Positions 1-12,554 of a stretch of DNA of 25,008 nucleotides are shown here, one piece after another. Numbering within the stretch: the first letter of the stretch is position 1; each line of letters starts with the position of its first letter. Position numbers and translations under genes: made by a program. The stretch spans positions 481,852-506,859 of the forward strand of contig NW_003216689.1 of assembly GCF_000006405.1 (NCBI RefSeq), read 5' to 3'. The DNA comes from Perkinsus marinus ATCC 50983. Taxonomy: Eukaryota; Perkinsozoa; Perkinsida; Perkinsidae. Under the pieces are notes generated by a model. It was not told the DNA's origin and did no database searches. It worked only from the letters and a program-made list of their open reading frames with translations.

Positions 1-1571
1 TTAACCATACGGTCAATATCAGACTGAGAAAGACGGCCCTTCTCGTTGGTGATGGTGATCTTGTTGCTCTTGCCGGTGGACTTGTCCTGAGCACTCACGT
101 TAAGGATACCATTGGCATCGATATCGAAAGTAACCTCGATCTGGGGAACACCACGGGGGGCCGGAGGAATACCCTCGAGCTGGAACTTGCCAAGCAGGTT
201 GTTATCCTTGGTCATAGCGCGCTCACCCTCGAACACCTGGATCAACACACCGGGCTGGTTATCGGCGTAGGTGGTGAAAGTCTGAGCCTTCTTGGTAGGA
301 ATAGTAGTGTTACGCTCAATGAGCTTGGTCATAACACCACCAGCAGTCTCGAGACCAAGGGAAAGAGGAGTCACATCCAAGAGCAAAAGGTCCTGAACCT
401 GGCTGGAACCCTCACCAGTGAGGATGGCAGCCTGAACAGCGGCACCGTAAGCGACAGCCTCATCAGGGTTGATGGACTTGGCAGGCTCCTTGCCATTGAA
501 GAACTCCTTGATCATAGACTGGACCTTGGGAATACGAGTGGAGCCACCAACAAGGACGATCTCGTTAACACTCCTCTTGTCGATACCGGCATCACGGAGG
601 ACCTTCTCGACAGGGCTCATAGTGTTGCGGAAATAGTCCATGCAAAGCTCCTCGAAACGAGCACGAGAGAGAGTGCAATTGTAGTCGATACCCTCGAAGA
701 GAGAATCAATCTCAATGGTCGCCTGAGTAGAGGAAGAGAGGGTCCTCTTAGCGCGCTCGCATTGGGTACGAAGACGACGCATGGCCCTCTGGTTGCCCTC
801 AATGGTCTTGCCACGGTTCTTACGCTTGAAGTCCTGCATGCAGAAGTCGAGGATACGGTTATCGAAATCCTCACCACCAAGATGGGTATCACCAGCAGTG
901 GCCTTAACCTCGAAGATACCATCCTCGATAGTCAAGAGGGAGACATCGAAGGTTCCGCCACCAAGATCGTAGATGAGGACGTTCTTCTCACCCTCACCCT
1001 TCTTATCGAGACCATAAGCAATAGCAGCGGCAGTAGGCTCGTTGATGATACGAAGGACGTTGAGACCAGCAATGGAACCAGCATCCTTAGTGGCCTGTCT
1101 CTGGGAATCATTGAAGTATGCAGGGACAGTGATAACGGCATCAGTGACCTTGGATCCCAGGAAAGCCTCAGCAGTCTCCTTCATATAACCAAGAACCATA
1201 GAGGAGATCTCCTCAGCATGGAATTGCTTATGCTCGCCCTTATAGTCAACCTCAATAATAGGCTTGTCATCAGAACCACTGATAACCTTGAAGGGCCACA
1301 TCTTCTTATCGTGCTGAACAACCGGATCGTCGTACTTGCGTCCAATAAGACGCTTGGCATCGAAGACGGTGTTCTCAGGGTTCCTTGCAACCTGATTCTT
1401 AGCGGCATCACCGATCAACCTCTCAGTGTCGGTGAAGGCCACGTAAGAGGGGGTGGTACGGTTACCCTGATCATTGGCGATGATCTCGACGGCGTCGTTC
1501 TTCCAAACACCTACGCAGGAGTAGGTCGTACCGAGATCGATACCGATAGCAGGAGCTTTCTTATCAGACAT
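1..1571 (-). CDS. Cytosolic HSP70, copy 1 (3' end outside window)
   Basis: ATP-dependent cytosolic chaperone of the HSP70/DnaK family. The start codon at 1571-1569 gives [18 protein letters not shown], the phosphate-1 signature of the actin-like ATPase. The [14 protein letters not shown] and [13 protein letters not shown] signatures follow, then the substrate-binding domain. The frame stays open to base 1, at the DRMV segment, so roughly the last 120 residues (helical lid and C-terminal tail) lie outside the window. No introns. It differs from copies 2 and 3 mainly around residues 85-130 (for example [22 protein letters not shown]) and is identical to copy 2 at the DNA level from 721 to 1115. 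The family assignment is certain; whether this copy keeps the EEVD tail cannot be seen. Confidence 0.97.
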   Translation of the reverse strand, partial: MSDKKAPAIGIDLGTTYSCVGVWKNDAVEIIANDQGNRTTPSYVAFTDTERLIGDAAKNQVARNPENTVFDAKRLIGRKYDDPVVQHDKKMWPFKVISGSDDKPIIEVDYKGEHKQFHAEEISSMVLGYMKETAEAFLGSKVTDAVITVPAYFNDSQRQATKDAGSIAGLNVLRIINEPTAAAIAYGLDKKGEGEKNVLIYDLGGGTFDVSLLTIEDGIFEVKATAGDTHLGGEDFDNRILDFCMQDFKRKNRGKTIEGNQRAMRRLRTQCERAKRTLSSSTQATIEIDSLFEGIDYNCTLSRARFEELCMDYFRNTMSPVEKVLRDAGIDKRSVNEIVLVGGSTRIPKVQSMIKEFFNGKEPAKSINPDEAVAYGAAVQAAILTGEGSSQVQDLLLLDVTPLSLGLETAGGVMTKLIERNTTIPTKKAQTFTTYADNQPGVLIQVFEGERAMTKDNNLLGKFQLEGIPPAPRGVPQIEVTFDIDANGILNVSAQDKSTGKSNKITITNEKGRLSQSDIDRMV

Positions 1572-2141
1572 GTTGAACAAATTTGGTATAAAATAAACCA
1601 ATGATGAAGAGTCGATGCCAAGGCTGAAAGAGGGACAGCGCGCAGCGTTGCACAAAGCTTCATTGTGTATTGTAGCATGATATGGAATACCGTGTCTACT
1701 ATATATCAGGCTGGTCGGATCGACATTTAGGATCCCCTTTTTCTCAATGATACGTGAGATTGCTATCAGTTGGAGGGAAATCTTGTTAACTGCGTATTCC
1801 ACGACACGGTTGGAGTTCTGTGAATTTGTGTGGTATACATCCCTGGTCGTTCGGACTCGTATGAATCTGAGTAGATTGTTGGTCGATAGAGCAATCAGAG
1901 TTACCACTATAAAGAGGGTCATCATTCATCGCGAAACTTAGGAGTTGAATACAAATAACCAAATGTAATGGTCGTCTATTCTCTCGCTTCCAACAGCTGC
2001 GATTGACAAACACCACCGTAGCACGGCTTAGGAGAGTGTTCAAATAATGCGATAATCGAATGCTAAACCCGGATTCTTATACAGTTCACTCAGCGTATCA
2101 AATATACGTCACATACGTTTAGCAGCATCTAGCAAAAGTCT
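1572..2141. other. Intergenic spacer between HSP70 copies 1 and 2
   Basis: This 570-bp stretch holds the promoter and 5' leader of copy 1 and the 3' flank of copy 2, both read on the minus strand. I see no convincing heat-shock element (alternating GAA/TTC triplets) and no RNA gene. The small open frames here look like chance. Confidence 0.6.
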
Positions 2142-4091
2142 CTAGTCGACCTCCTCGACAGTGGGACCAGACGAGACCCCACCGGGTGCAGGACCCTCAC
2201 CGGGCGCGGCACCAGGAGCAGCACCAGCGTCACCGCCAGCAGCCTGGTAGACCTTCATCATAATGGGGTTAACAATACTCTCGACCTCCTTCTGTTTGTG
2301 CTCAAATTCTTCCTTCTCGGCTAACTGATTCTTTTCCAACCATTCGAGTGCTTCACCGACAGCCTTGTCGATAGCGACCTTGTCTTCGTCAGATATCTTA
2401 TCCTTCAGCTTCTCGTCCTGGAGAGTGTTCTTCAATGTGTAACAGTAGTTCTCGAGACCGTTCTTGGCCTCGATCTTCTCCTTATTGGCCTCATCCTCAG
2501 CCTTGTACTTCTCGGCCTCGTTGACCATACGGTCAATATCAGCTTGAGAAAGACGGCCCTTCTCGTTGGTGATGGTGATCTTGCTACTCTTGCCGGTGGA
2601 CTTGTCCTGAGCACTCACGTTAAGGATACCATTGGCATCGATATCGAAAGTAACCTCAATCTGGGGAACACCACGGGGGGCCGGGGGGATACCCTCGAGC
2701 TGGAACTTGCCAAGCAGGTTGTTATCCTTCGTCATAGCGCGCTCACCCTCGAACACCTGGATCAACACACCGGGCTGGTTATCGGCGTAGGTGGTGAAAG
2801 TCTGATTCTTCTTGGTGGGAATAGTAGTGTTACGCTCAATGAGCTTGGTCATAACACCACCAGCAGTCTCGAGACCAAGGGAAAGAGGAGTCACATCCAA
2901 GAGCAAAAGGTCCTGAACCTGGCTGGAACCCTCACCAGTGAGGATGGCAGCCTGAACAGCGGCACCGTAAGCGACAGCCTCATCAGGGTTGATGGATTTG
3001 CAAGGCTCCTTTCCATTGAAGAAATCCTGAATCATAGACTGGACCTTGGGGATACGAGTGGAGCCACCAACGAGGACAACTTCGTGGACATTGCGCTTAT
3101 CGATGCCAGAATCACGGAGGACCTTCTCGACAGGCCCCATAGTGTTCCGGAAGTAGTCCATGCAAAGCTCCTCGAAACGAGCACGAGAGAGAGTGCAGTT
3201 GTAGTCAATACCCTCAAACAGGGAATCAATCTCAATGCTAGCCTGAGTAGAGGAAGAGAGGGTCCTCTTAGCGCGCTCGCATTGGGTACGAAGACGACGC
3301 ATGGCCCTCTGGTTGCCCTCAATGGTCTTGCCACGGTTCTTACGCTTGAAGTCCTGCATGCAGAAGTCGAGGATACGGTTATCGAAATCCTCACCACCAA
3401 GATGGGTATCACCAGCAGTGGCCTTAACCTCGAAGATACCATCCTCGATAGTCAAGAGGGAGACATCGAAGGTTCCGCCACCAAGATCGTAGATGAGGAC
3501 GTTCTTCTCACCCTCACCCTTCTTATCGAGACCATAAGCAATAGCAGCGGCAGTAGGCTCGTTGATGATACGAAGGACGTTGAGACCAGCAATGGAACCA
3601 GCATCCTTAGTGGCCTGTCTCTGGGAATCATTGAAATATGCAGGGACAGTGACGACGGCATCGTTGACTTTCACTCCAAGAAAGGCCTCGGCGGTTTCTC
3701 TCATCTTGGTTAGAACCATAGAGGATATCTCCTCAGCGTGGAACCTCTTGGTCTCACCCTTGAAGGTGACTTCGATCATGGGCCTGCCATCAGATCCATC
3801 GATAAGCTTGAAAGGCCACATCTTCATATCGTGCTGAACAACGGGATCGGTGAACTTGCGCCCAATAAGACGCTTGGCATCGAAGACGGTGTTCTCGGGG
3901 TTCCTTGCAACCTGATTCTTAGCGGCATCACCGATCAACCTTTCAGTGTCGGTGAAGGCCACGTAAGAGGGGGTGGTACGGTTACCCTGGTCATTGGCGA
4001 CAATCTCAACATTGTCATTCTTCCAGACACCGACGCAGGAGTAGGTGGTACCAAGATCGATACCGATAGCGGGAGACTTCTTGTCAGACAT
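2142..4091 (-). CDS. Cytosolic HSP70, copy 2 (complete, 649 aa)
   Basis: Complete cytosolic HSP70 chaperone. The start at 4091 gives [18 protein letters not shown]. ATPase-domain signatures lie at about residues 10-17 (IDLGTTYS), 195-210 ([12 protein letters not shown]) and 335-345 ([12 protein letters not shown]). The beta-sandwich substrate-binding domain follows from about residue 395. The tail is Gly/Ala/Pro-rich ([15 protein letters not shown]) and ends in GPTVEEVD, the EEVD tetrapeptide that binds TPR co-chaperones in cytosolic HSP70s. Its length is typical (640-650 aa). There are no introns, unlike every non-HSP70 gene in the window, which is common for heat-inducible HSP70 genes. It is the middle gene of a head-to-tail tandem array. 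Confidence 0.98.
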   Translation of the reverse strand: MSDKKSPAIGIDLGTTYSCVGVWKNDNVEIVANDQGNRTTPSYVAFTDTERLIGDAAKNQVARNPENTVFDAKRLIGRKFTDPVVQHDMKMWPFKLIDGSDGRPMIEVTFKGETKRFHAEEISSMVLTKMRETAEAFLGVKVNDAVVTVPAYFNDSQRQATKDAGSIAGLNVLRIINEPTAAAIAYGLDKKGEGEKNVLIYDLGGGTFDVSLLTIEDGIFEVKATAGDTHLGGEDFDNRILDFCMQDFKRKNRGKTIEGNQRAMRRLRTQCERAKRTLSSSTQASIEIDSLFEGIDYNCTLSRARFEELCMDYFRNTMGPVEKVLRDSGIDKRNVHEVVLVGGSTRIPKVQSMIQDFFNGKEPCKSINPDEAVAYGAAVQAAILTGEGSSQVQDLLLLDVTPLSLGLETAGGVMTKLIERNTTIPTKKNQTFTTYADNQPGVLIQVFEGERAMTKDNNLLGKFQLEGIPPAPRGVPQIEVTFDIDANGILNVSAQDKSTGKSSKITITNEKGRLSQADIDRMVNEAEKYKAEDEANKEKIEAKNGLENYCYTLKNTLQDEKLKDKISDEDKVAIDKAVGEALEWLEKNQLAEKEEFEHKQKEVESIVNPIMMKVYQAAGGDAGAAPGAAPGEGPAPGGVSSGPTVEEVD

Positions 4092-4392
4092 TGTTCAAAA
4101 GCAGACTACGACTAACAGGATACATGATGCGCCTACCCACAACTGATCTATAGCTAACTGATTGAGCCCGAACTTGCGTGCACGTCAAGTCGTTGATAAT
4201 ACACCGTTTGAGCACGCTTAAGAACCTGGGAAAAATGACCAATATTCCGATTAGGAGTATTAACGACACAAAACGACATATTTTCCGCTGAGGTGTCTCG
4301 ATGGTTTTTGTATGTCACATATAGTATGTGCCTCAAAGAATTGCAACACTCTTAAAAAATGAAATACACACTTAGAATCTACCCAAATACAG
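4092..4392. other. Intergenic spacer between HSP70 copies 2 and 3
   Basis: This 301-bp spacer must contain the copy 2 promoter and the copy 3 3' flank, both on the minus strand. It is AT-rich near the copy 3 end. I could not make out a clear heat-shock element or terminator. It shows no obvious similarity to the copy 1/copy 2 spacer, so the sequence shared between the HSP70 genes appears confined to the coding regions. Confidence 0.55.
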
Positions 4393-6330
4393 CTAATCAA
4401 CCTCTTCCACTGTCGGTCCAGAACCACCGGCAGCTGGAGGTGGAGATCCATCCCCAGGCATGCCGCCAGCATCACCACCAGCGGCCTGATAGACCTTCAT
4501 CATAATAGGATTGACAATACCCTCGACCTCCTTCTGCTTAGCCTCAAATTCCTCTTTCTCGGCCAACTGGTTCTTGTCCAACCAATCCAGAGCCTCGGAG
4601 ACCGCCTTCTCAATAGCAGACTTGTCCTTGTCAGATATCTTATCCTTCAGTTTCTCATCTTGGAGAGTATTCTTCAGTGTGTAACAGTAGTTCTCGACGC
4701 CGTTCTTGGCATCAATCCTTTCTTTATTGGCCTCATCCTCAGCCTTGTACTTCTCGGCCTCGTTAACCATACGGTCAATATCAGCTTGAGAAAGACGGCC
4801 CTTCTCGTTGGTGATGGTAATCTTGTTACTCTTGCCGGTGGACTTGTCCTGAGCACTCACGTTAAGGATACCATTGGCATCGATATCGAAAGTAACCTCA
4901 ATCTGGGGGACACCACGGGGGGCCGGAGGAATACCCTCGAGCTGGAACTTGCCAAGCAGGTTGTTATCCTTCGTCATAGCGCGCTCACCCTCGAACACCT
5001 GGATCAACACACCGGGCTGGTTATCGGCGTAGGTGGTGAAAGTCTGATTCTTCTTGGTGGGAATAGTAGTGTTACGCTCAATGAGCTTGGTCATAACACC
5101 ACCAGCAGTCTCGAGACCAAGGGAAAGAGGAGTCACATCCAAAAGCAGAAGGTCCTGAACCTGGCTGGAACCTTCACCAGTGAGGATAGCAGCCTGAACA
5201 GCAGCACCAAATGCAACTGCCTCGTCAGGGTTGATGGACTTGCAAGGCTCCTTTCCATTGAAAAACTCTTGGATCATAGCTTGGACCTTGGGAATACGGG
5301 TCGAACCTCCAACGAGGACAACTTCGTGGACATTACGTTTGTCGATGCCAGAGTCACGCAAACACTTCTCGACAGGGCCCATGGAGTTCCGGAAGTAGTC
5401 CATACAGAGCTCCTCGAAACGAGCACGAGAGAGCGTGCAGTTGTAATCAATACCCTCGAAGAGAGAATCAATCTCAATGCTAGCCTGAGTAGAGGAAGAG
5501 AGAGTTCTCTTAGCGCGCTCGCATTGGGTACGAAGACGACGCATGGCCCTCTGGTTGCCCTCAATGGTCTTGCCACGGTTCTTACGCTTGAAGTCCTGCA
5601 TGCAGAAGTCGAGGATACGGTTATCGAAATCCTCACCACCAAGATGGGTATCACCAGCAGTGGCCTTAACCTCGAAGATACCATCCTCGATAGTCAAGAG
5701 GGAGACATCGAAGGTTCCGCCACCAAGATCGTAGATGAGGACGTTCTTCTCACCCTCACCCTTCTTATCGAGACCATAAGCAATAGCAGCGGCAGTAGGC
5801 TCGTTGATGATACGCAGGACGTTGAGACCAGCAATGGAACCAGCATCCTTAGTGGCCTGTCTCTGGGAATCGTTGAAATATGCAGGGACAGTGACGACGG
5901 CATCGTCAACCTTAGTGCCCAAATACGCCTCAGCAGTCTCTTTCATCTTTACCAGTACCATAGAAGAAATCTCCTCGGCATGGAACTTCTTGACCTCGCC
6001 CTGGTAATGCACCTCGATCATAGGCTTTCCATCCGCCCCAGCAGAAACCTTGAAGGGCCACAGTTTGATATCGTGCTGGACAACCTGATCGTCGTACTTG
6101 CGTCCAATGAGACGCTTGGCATCGAAGACGGTGTTCTCAGGGTTCCTTGCAACCTGATTCTTAGCGGCATCACCGATCAACCTTTCAGTGTCGGTGAAGG
6201 CCACGTAAGAGGGGGTGGTACGGTTGCCCTGGTCATTGGCGATAATCTCTACCGTATCGTTCTTCCAGACGCCAACACAGGAGTAGGTAGTACCAAGGTC
6301 GATACCGATAGCAGGGGACTTCTTAGCCAT
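4393..6330 (-). CDS. Cytosolic HSP70, copy 3 (complete, 645 aa)
   Basis: Complete cytosolic HSP70. I chose the ATG at 6330-6328 ([17 protein letters not shown]) because it starts exactly where the family's ATPase domain starts. The frame is open for another 74 codons upstream (to 6552), but that stretch has no HSP70 similarity and no clean signal peptide. The protein ends [28 protein letters not shown], keeping the EEVD motif. It differs from copy 2 around residues 90-125 ([21 protein letters not shown]), in the linker near [16 protein letters not shown] and in the C-terminal tail. A block of about 300 nt in the ATPase domain (roughly 5510-5813) is base-for-base the same as copies 1 and 2. 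Intronless. Confidence 0.97.
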   Translation of the reverse strand: MAKKSPAIGIDLGTTYSCVGVWKNDTVEIIANDQGNRTTPSYVAFTDTERLIGDAAKNQVARNPENTVFDAKRLIGRKYDDQVVQHDIKLWPFKVSAGADGKPMIEVHYQGEVKKFHAEEISSMVLVKMKETAEAYLGTKVDDAVVTVPAYFNDSQRQATKDAGSIAGLNVLRIINEPTAAAIAYGLDKKGEGEKNVLIYDLGGGTFDVSLLTIEDGIFEVKATAGDTHLGGEDFDNRILDFCMQDFKRKNRGKTIEGNQRAMRRLRTQCERAKRTLSSSTQASIEIDSLFEGIDYNCTLSRARFEELCMDYFRNSMGPVEKCLRDSGIDKRNVHEVVLVGGSTRIPKVQAMIQEFFNGKEPCKSINPDEAVAFGAAVQAAILTGEGSSQVQDLLLLDVTPLSLGLETAGGVMTKLIERNTTIPTKKNQTFTTYADNQPGVLIQVFEGERAMTKDNNLLGKFQLEGIPPAPRGVPQIEVTFDIDANGILNVSAQDKSTGKSNKITITNEKGRLSQADIDRMVNEAEKYKAEDEANKERIDAKNGVENYCYTLKNTLQDEKLKDKISDKDKSAIEKAVSEALDWLDKNQLAEKEEFEAKQKEVEGIVNPIMMKVYQAAGGDAGGMPGDGSPPPAAGGSGPTVEEVD

Positions 6331-6395
6331 CGTTGGATGAGAGGGTAGTCGAAGGGAGTAATCCGATGAGAGTCGTGTGGCGAGCCGAATAGTCA

Positions 6396-6407
6396 TGCAC
6401 GCGTGCA
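6396..6407. repeat. 12-bp perfect palindrome upstream of HSP70 copy 3
   Basis: TGCACGCGTGCA is its own reverse complement and lies 66-77 bp upstream of the copy 3 start codon. It could be a dimeric transcription-factor site or chance. Confidence 0.4.
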
Positions 6408-6563
6408 CATGCGCCGTTACAATTTGCAACGCGCACGGAGGATATTTAATTCGCATCAGATGAACCATCTCGCATGTCTCAATGCTAATGACAGTGCTTT
6501 GAGTTTCATCAATGAGGAAGGTAAAATTCGGAGCGAGCGTTGGTATTTGCATGATGCATGAGA

Positions 6564-6599
6564 TGATCTCATTGAGATCAATGCAAATTGCATTGATCT
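6564..6599. repeat. Nested odd-centred palindromes
   Basis: Two palindromes, each with a single-base centre, overlap here: 6564-6580 (8+1+8, centre T at 6572) and 6575-6599 (12+1+12, centre A at 6587). They start the palindrome cluster upstream of the HSP70 array. Confidence 0.8.
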
Positions 6600-6661
6600 T
6601 AGGCTTGGAGTCTAAGCCCTAGACTCTAACCTACAGTGGTTCAACGTTCATTTTTTGAGAG

Positions 6662-6678
6662 GTTCGCAAATTGCGAAC
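6662..6678. repeat. Odd-centred palindrome 8+1+8
   Basis: GTTCGCAA and TTGCGAAC are exact reverse complements around a single central A at 6670. It belongs to the 6560-7000 cluster but lacks the third hexamer of the tripartite elements. Confidence 0.75.
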
Positions 6679-6732
6679 GTCCCAAAAAGTCGCGAATCAC
6701 AATCGATCAATGATTTCGGTGTTCGACGATCA

Positions 6733-6752
6733 TCGCAGTCTGCGATTCGCAG
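6733..6752. repeat. Tripartite hexamer element 1 (TCGCAG)
   Basis: Hexamer TCGCAG, base T, its reverse complement CTGCGA, base T, hexamer TCGCAG again. The outer neighbours (A at 6732, A at 6753) complement the two spacer bases, so two 7+1+7 palindromes overlap with centres 7 nt apart (6739 and 6746). Confidence 0.85.
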
Positions 6753-6911
6753 AGTAGTCTGAAACATTGTGTATCTGAACCTCATATCCTAACTCGACTT
6801 GTGTTGAGGGAGAGACTTCCAAGTGTGATGTCTTGCCGAAGACGTTGTTATTGACAATTTGCCAGGCGCTCCTCACGAAAAGTGCTCAGCCTGACCTGAT
6901 CACGTAACCTC

Positions 6912-6942
6912 AGGGTGACTCGGAGGACCTCCGAGTCACCCT
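6912..6942. repeat. Long odd-centred palindrome 15+1+15
   Basis: Perfect 15-nt arms flank a single A at 6927. As RNA or single-stranded DNA it would form a very stable hairpin. No open frame crosses it. It is the longest member of the local cluster. Confidence 0.85.
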
Positions 6943-6957
6943 AAGCTTACGAGATCC

Positions 6958-6980
6958 GGACAACCTCCGGGAGGTTGTCC
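6958..6980. repeat. Odd-centred palindrome 11+1+11
   Basis: GGACAACCTCC and GGAGGTTGTCC are exact reverse complements around one G at 6969. It overlaps the start of the next element at 6978. Confidence 0.8.
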
Positions 6981-6997
6981 CTGTCAGGGACTCCCTG
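6978..6997. repeat. Tripartite hexamer element 2 (TCCCTG)
   Basis: Hexamer TCCCTG, T, reverse complement CAGGGA, C, hexamer TCCCTG. Flanking G at 6977 and A at 6998 complement the spacer bases C and T, extending both overlapping palindromes to 7+1+7 (centres 6984 and 6991). Confidence 0.85.
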
Positions 6998-7019
6998 AGA
7001 ATATCCACATCATCTCCTA

Positions 7020-7170
7020 GGTCCGGCCGAACAAAAACGTGGTTCGGGTTCGGCGAAAATTCGGTTCGGTTCCCGAACCGCCGAACCGAACTATCCGAAC
7101 CGAACTTTGGTCGACCGAACTCCGAACCGAACCGAACCTCTACTAAAAGTTCGGTGCCGACCCCTATGGT
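7020..7170. repeat. CCGAA/TTCGG pentamer repeat with an inverted arrangement
   Basis: The left half carries GGTTCGG/TTCGGTTCGG words and the right half CGAACCG/CCGAACCGAA words, so the region is both a degenerate pentamer repeat and a large imperfect inverted repeat centred near 7075-7080. It is probably a simple-sequence expansion with an inversion. No gene overlaps it. Confidence 0.75.
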
Positions 7171-10100
7171 CCGCTGTCGATAAAAAGGATCATGTTATAA
7201 CCGTATAATCACTTATTTATATTAAATATAATGTTATCTATGGTTAGAAAATACTATAAAGTATTTCATAATATAAGATATAGACATGAAACTATAAATA
7301 AATCTAATATTTCGCGTGGACTTTGTACCGATCGTTTTGGAATGTGGAGCTTGAACCTCCGATATTCTATACCTTCTCAATCTCAAATTCAACAAGTGAA
7401 AGAACAAATCAGATAAATGAGATTTGATTTTCGACGAGTGAAAGAAGTTTTACACGAGATGAAAGTTCAAATTCGAAATGTAAGTTCGATTTTCGTAGAC
7501 CGGTCGAAAGTGAAAGTTCAAATTCGTGAATGAAGTTTATGAATTCGGAAACGCGAGCTCAAATTCGTCGAACACAAGACCAATTTCGAGCAATGACAGT
7601 TATTAACTGTGTATTGTTATTGGATGGGCGCAACACTGGAGAACCGTACTGCGAGGTCCGTAGTAGTCATTCGGTCGGCCGCTTTTCATGTGAACTACCA
7701 TGGCACAGGTGATTGCATGGTGGGAGGGCTATGTGGCAGCGAGTCCTCGAGATGAGGACTTCGGCAGTCTACTGCGGTCGGAGACCTCTAACACTGTAGA
7801 AACGGTAGAGTACCATACCGAAAGCTTGGCAGCTCCTGTGAAGTCGCTGAGGTTGATGAGTGGTGTTGAGGGGATAGCCTAAAGACCACGCTTGGGAGGT
7901 TGGATGCACATTAACGGGAATCGATAGGGGTACTCAGCGGTGTCTTGCACAGCAGCAATGAATGGAGTTCAAATAGAACAGCGAGGCGGTGTTTGATGTA
8001 ATAGGCTGAGGCGTGTTAAGGGTAGTGCCTAAAGATACTCTACCAATCATCATGGTAATGCGTGTCACCCACTTGGGGTCTCCTGTTGTGGAGTACGATA
8101 GGTAGTAGATCTCTCCATGTTAGAGCCCGTCCCCTGGCATGGCAATGACTACCATTTTCATTTTCATCTGCCTCTTTCAACTGGTTCGTTTCCAGTCTTT
8201 GAGTTAGTTACTTCAGCGATAGCTCCAATGGTCGACTTTGCGGAAAATTAGTTGTTTGTCCCAATGACGAAATCCGACGACGATGGAAGAGCAGTAAAAC
8301 AGTTGCTTAAGGACCTGGTCCCATCCCCGACCCTGTTGCTGACCTACCCCATGTTCATGGTACTACTCTACCTCTGGTGATCCCCAGCACCGATATTCAG
8401 GCCAATGCTCGGCTCCTGGTCTATAAGGAGCCTGAATTGATGGCAATGCGGAAGGTCCAAAAGATTCGGATGCCTTTGGTGTTGCACAAGATGAAGGATA
8501 TCAAGCATGTCTATGGTGTGGGGGCGCTGTACAGGGGAGTTGATGTACTAAGAGCGGCCACCATAACCCGCTCGCTTGGCTCCTGTAGATTGTAGTAGTG
8601 CTAACTATTGCTGTGGTCAACCCGTGGTGCATCGATAACCTCCGTCTGGTCCGTATTAGGTCAATATTCTCCATAGTTGCGCCAAGGTTATTCTGAGGTA
8701 TCCTGTTGCGGGTCGTGAAGTCAGTCAGCAAAAGAAGACGGCGTACAGGTAATATTCCCGCGATGAGCTTCACTGTTTCAATAGAGGAAGCGTTAGATAC
8801 GCGGTAGAGTTCATTACCTATCCGTTGTTGTTGGCAACAGCTCGTATCGCTGTATACGGCCAGGATCCCATCTTGGACTGTGGGTTACAGCAGTGCCTCA
8901 AGGAGACCGTTGAGTAATATATTATAGTATGTTCAGCTCAGTTCGTTCAGCACTTTGACCTGTTATGGAAAGGTCCTCGGTTCGATCCCCGAATCTGTTA
9001 TTTAGGTATGACGGCGTTGGCGGCCTCTGGTCCGGTGTTATCCCCTACATAATATCCCTATCATATGAAGAGTTTTCTCAATGGGTTATGTCCTGTCTGC
9101 AATCGCGTCATCCTCACCTAGACAAAACGGACGAACTAGTGGTAGGTGTTATATGAGCCTTATAGCAGTTCGATATCACTTTCCTCAGATGCGGGCCTGT
9201 CTCGTTGGGCATGGTGCTGTTCTAACCACACCCTTCTTGAGCGTGTCCACTATACTGAGATGCCAGAGTGCCAACCCCAATCTCCCTGATCCACAGCCGT
9301 TAATGGTAAACTCCTCTAACTTGTGCGTTTTATGGTATCTTCCTTAGGACATCATATCCAATTTACCGTGGAAATCGACGATGATTCAGCTGTCGCTGAT
9401 CTCAGCTCTGTGTGCCCTCAACTGTAGGTCTTGTTACGGTCACTTGCCGTGTTGGAGAAATACATGTTTGCTTTCCTCAGCTGAGCTTAGGAGTTTCCCC
9501 ACTGTATACGGATTCGGGTAGGAGTGTACAGAAACCAAAGAGAATTTCCCGAAATTTCCTCGAAATTTTCACATTGTCAGCACCAGCACATGTAGTTGAC
9601 CGTGTGCACATTTTCCACCCTGTCCCTACGTGTCAGATGCGTTGATTGAGGACAAGCATGCGGACGATGAAGGGCAAGACGACCAGGGTCGAAGATGAAT
9701 TCATCAGAACTCCAATTCCATTACTTGTGTAACTTTCCTCTTATATCCGCTCTTGTGTATCCAATTAACCAATCTCTTGAATGGGAATCTTGCAAACGCA
9801 CACGGGATGATATTTTACAGACAATGAGCTCCTAGTGTGATGGAGTAGGCGTTCGTTTCCTTGAAAGTTGACGACACCCTAGATGCTTTCCTTACTCGCG
9901 GTGCCTCTGGTACGTGGGGTGTTCTCGCCCCTGGTAAGAGATGAACTCGATGAGCTTCGCTGCTGATATTGGTATTGACCAGCAACTCGGCATCCATTCG
10001 CTGTCGTAGCCATATCGCGGATCACGAAGTAACCTTATCCATGATAGTATTCACATAGTGTACAACTACGCCAACTGTTTGTCTTTACCTCCATCGCGAT

Positions 10101-10695
10101 CACTCTGTTGGGAATTTAACTCCACAGTCGTAGGCCTGGAAATAGAGTCGAGTGGATAGTGCAAAACGGCAACTGAGGATGTGCGCTTGAGGATAGATGA
10201 TACCACATCAACACAGTCCCCAAGTGGTATACGAATGAATGAATATATACGAGTATATACAATCATCCTCGATCATTCGCCTATCCTGGGCGAGCGCGCT
10301 TATCTCTCACCAGGGTGAGACAGATTCCGCACGCATGCCCATAGGGTTAATACGCATATTTCATCAGACTTATTGGTATTCGAATACCTCCTCTCTACTA
10401 AGCTATCTAGTATGACTCCCGGCTATCGACGAGAAAAGCGACTCTTGCAAACAACATACAAGAGTTAAACCCCTCGTAATTCTCTTGTAGCGTACAAAAG
10501 GGCGTTTCAATGGAAATGAGACTTTTAGAATAACTTGTCGATCAAGAGAAATATCCCTAATAACCATCTGAGACTCAGTGCGACAAGATCGACTGAAGAT
10601 TCGGATCGAACACGTCTTGCATTTAGCGCGCGCCATAATGATCGATAGTGATGAGAAATGCGCGTTTTGCGTTTATTGGAAGATTAAGTGGGTAC

Positions 10696-10715
10696 TTCGG
10701 AGTCCGAAGTTCGGA
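10696..10715. repeat. Tripartite hexamer element 3 (TTCGGA)
   Basis: Hexamer TTCGGA, G, reverse complement TCCGAA, G, hexamer TTCGGA. Flanking C at 10695 and C at 10716 complement the two spacer Gs. It sits about 135 nt upstream of the thiolase start codon, so it may lie in the promoter or 5' leader. Confidence 0.85.
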
Positions 10716-10798
10716 CGTTCTTCAACTCTGTCAATGGAGCATCGATGATACGCTGAATTGACGGAATCCTGAGTGTAGTCAGTCGTCTACCTGTATAT

Positions 10799-10824
10799 AG
10801 GTCCCAGTCGTGACCAAGATTGTT
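10799..10824. repeat. 26-nt copy of thiolase exon 6 in the gene's own 5' flank
   Basis: These 26 bases are identical to 11812-11837 in the same orientation. The downstream copy consists of the AG of the intron 5 acceptor plus the first 24 bases of exon 6 (encoding VPVVTKIV). The upstream copy lies 27-52 nt before the thiolase ATG. A chance 26-base match in 25 kb is not credible. Confidence 0.85.
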
Positions 10825-10850
10825 CGGCAGACTCCCTCCTTCACTTAGCC

Positions 10851-12554
<1,704 letters not shown>

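Larger units (their letters stand above)
6331..10650. other. Long gene-poor region
   Basis: I recognise no gene in these 4.3 kb. Short open frames exist (for example 7700-7882, 8377-8595, 8965-9156, 9412-9645) but none carries a family motif I know. What is visible: a palindrome cluster at 6560-7000, a CCGAA/TTCGG pentamer repeat at about 7020-7170, and an AT-rich block at 7190-7320. The block at about 7380-7580 is degenerately repetitive and carries GAAAGTTCAAATTCG twice, about 50 nt apart. The rest is featureless to my eye and could include decayed mobile-element sequence. Confidence 0.5.

Noticed and set aside
1572-2141. Heat-shock elements upstream of HSP70
   Set aside because: I looked for alternating GAA/TTC blocks in the HSP70 spacers and found no array of three.
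762-6348. Long plus-strand open frames opposite the HSP70 genes (280, 389 and 562 codons)
   Set aside because: They are exact antisense mirrors of strongly conserved HSP70 coding sequence. HSP70 codon bias is known to leave the opposite strand open, and the translations show no independent family motif.
6331-6552. 74-codon in-frame N-terminal extension of HSP70 copy 3
   Set aside because: No HSP70 similarity, no clean signal or transit peptide, and the EEVD tail marks a cytosolic protein; most simply 5' leader.
8935-9000. Possible tRNA or SINE head on the plus strand (AGCTCAG and GGTTCGATCCC)
   Set aside because: The B box is perfect, but the A box is weak and neither the T stem nor the acceptor stem pairs; too little to call.
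7530-9645. Several 60-90 codon open frames that might be remnants of a mobile element
   Set aside because: No reverse transcriptase, integrase, transposase or gag-like motif could be recognised, and no terminal repeats were seen.
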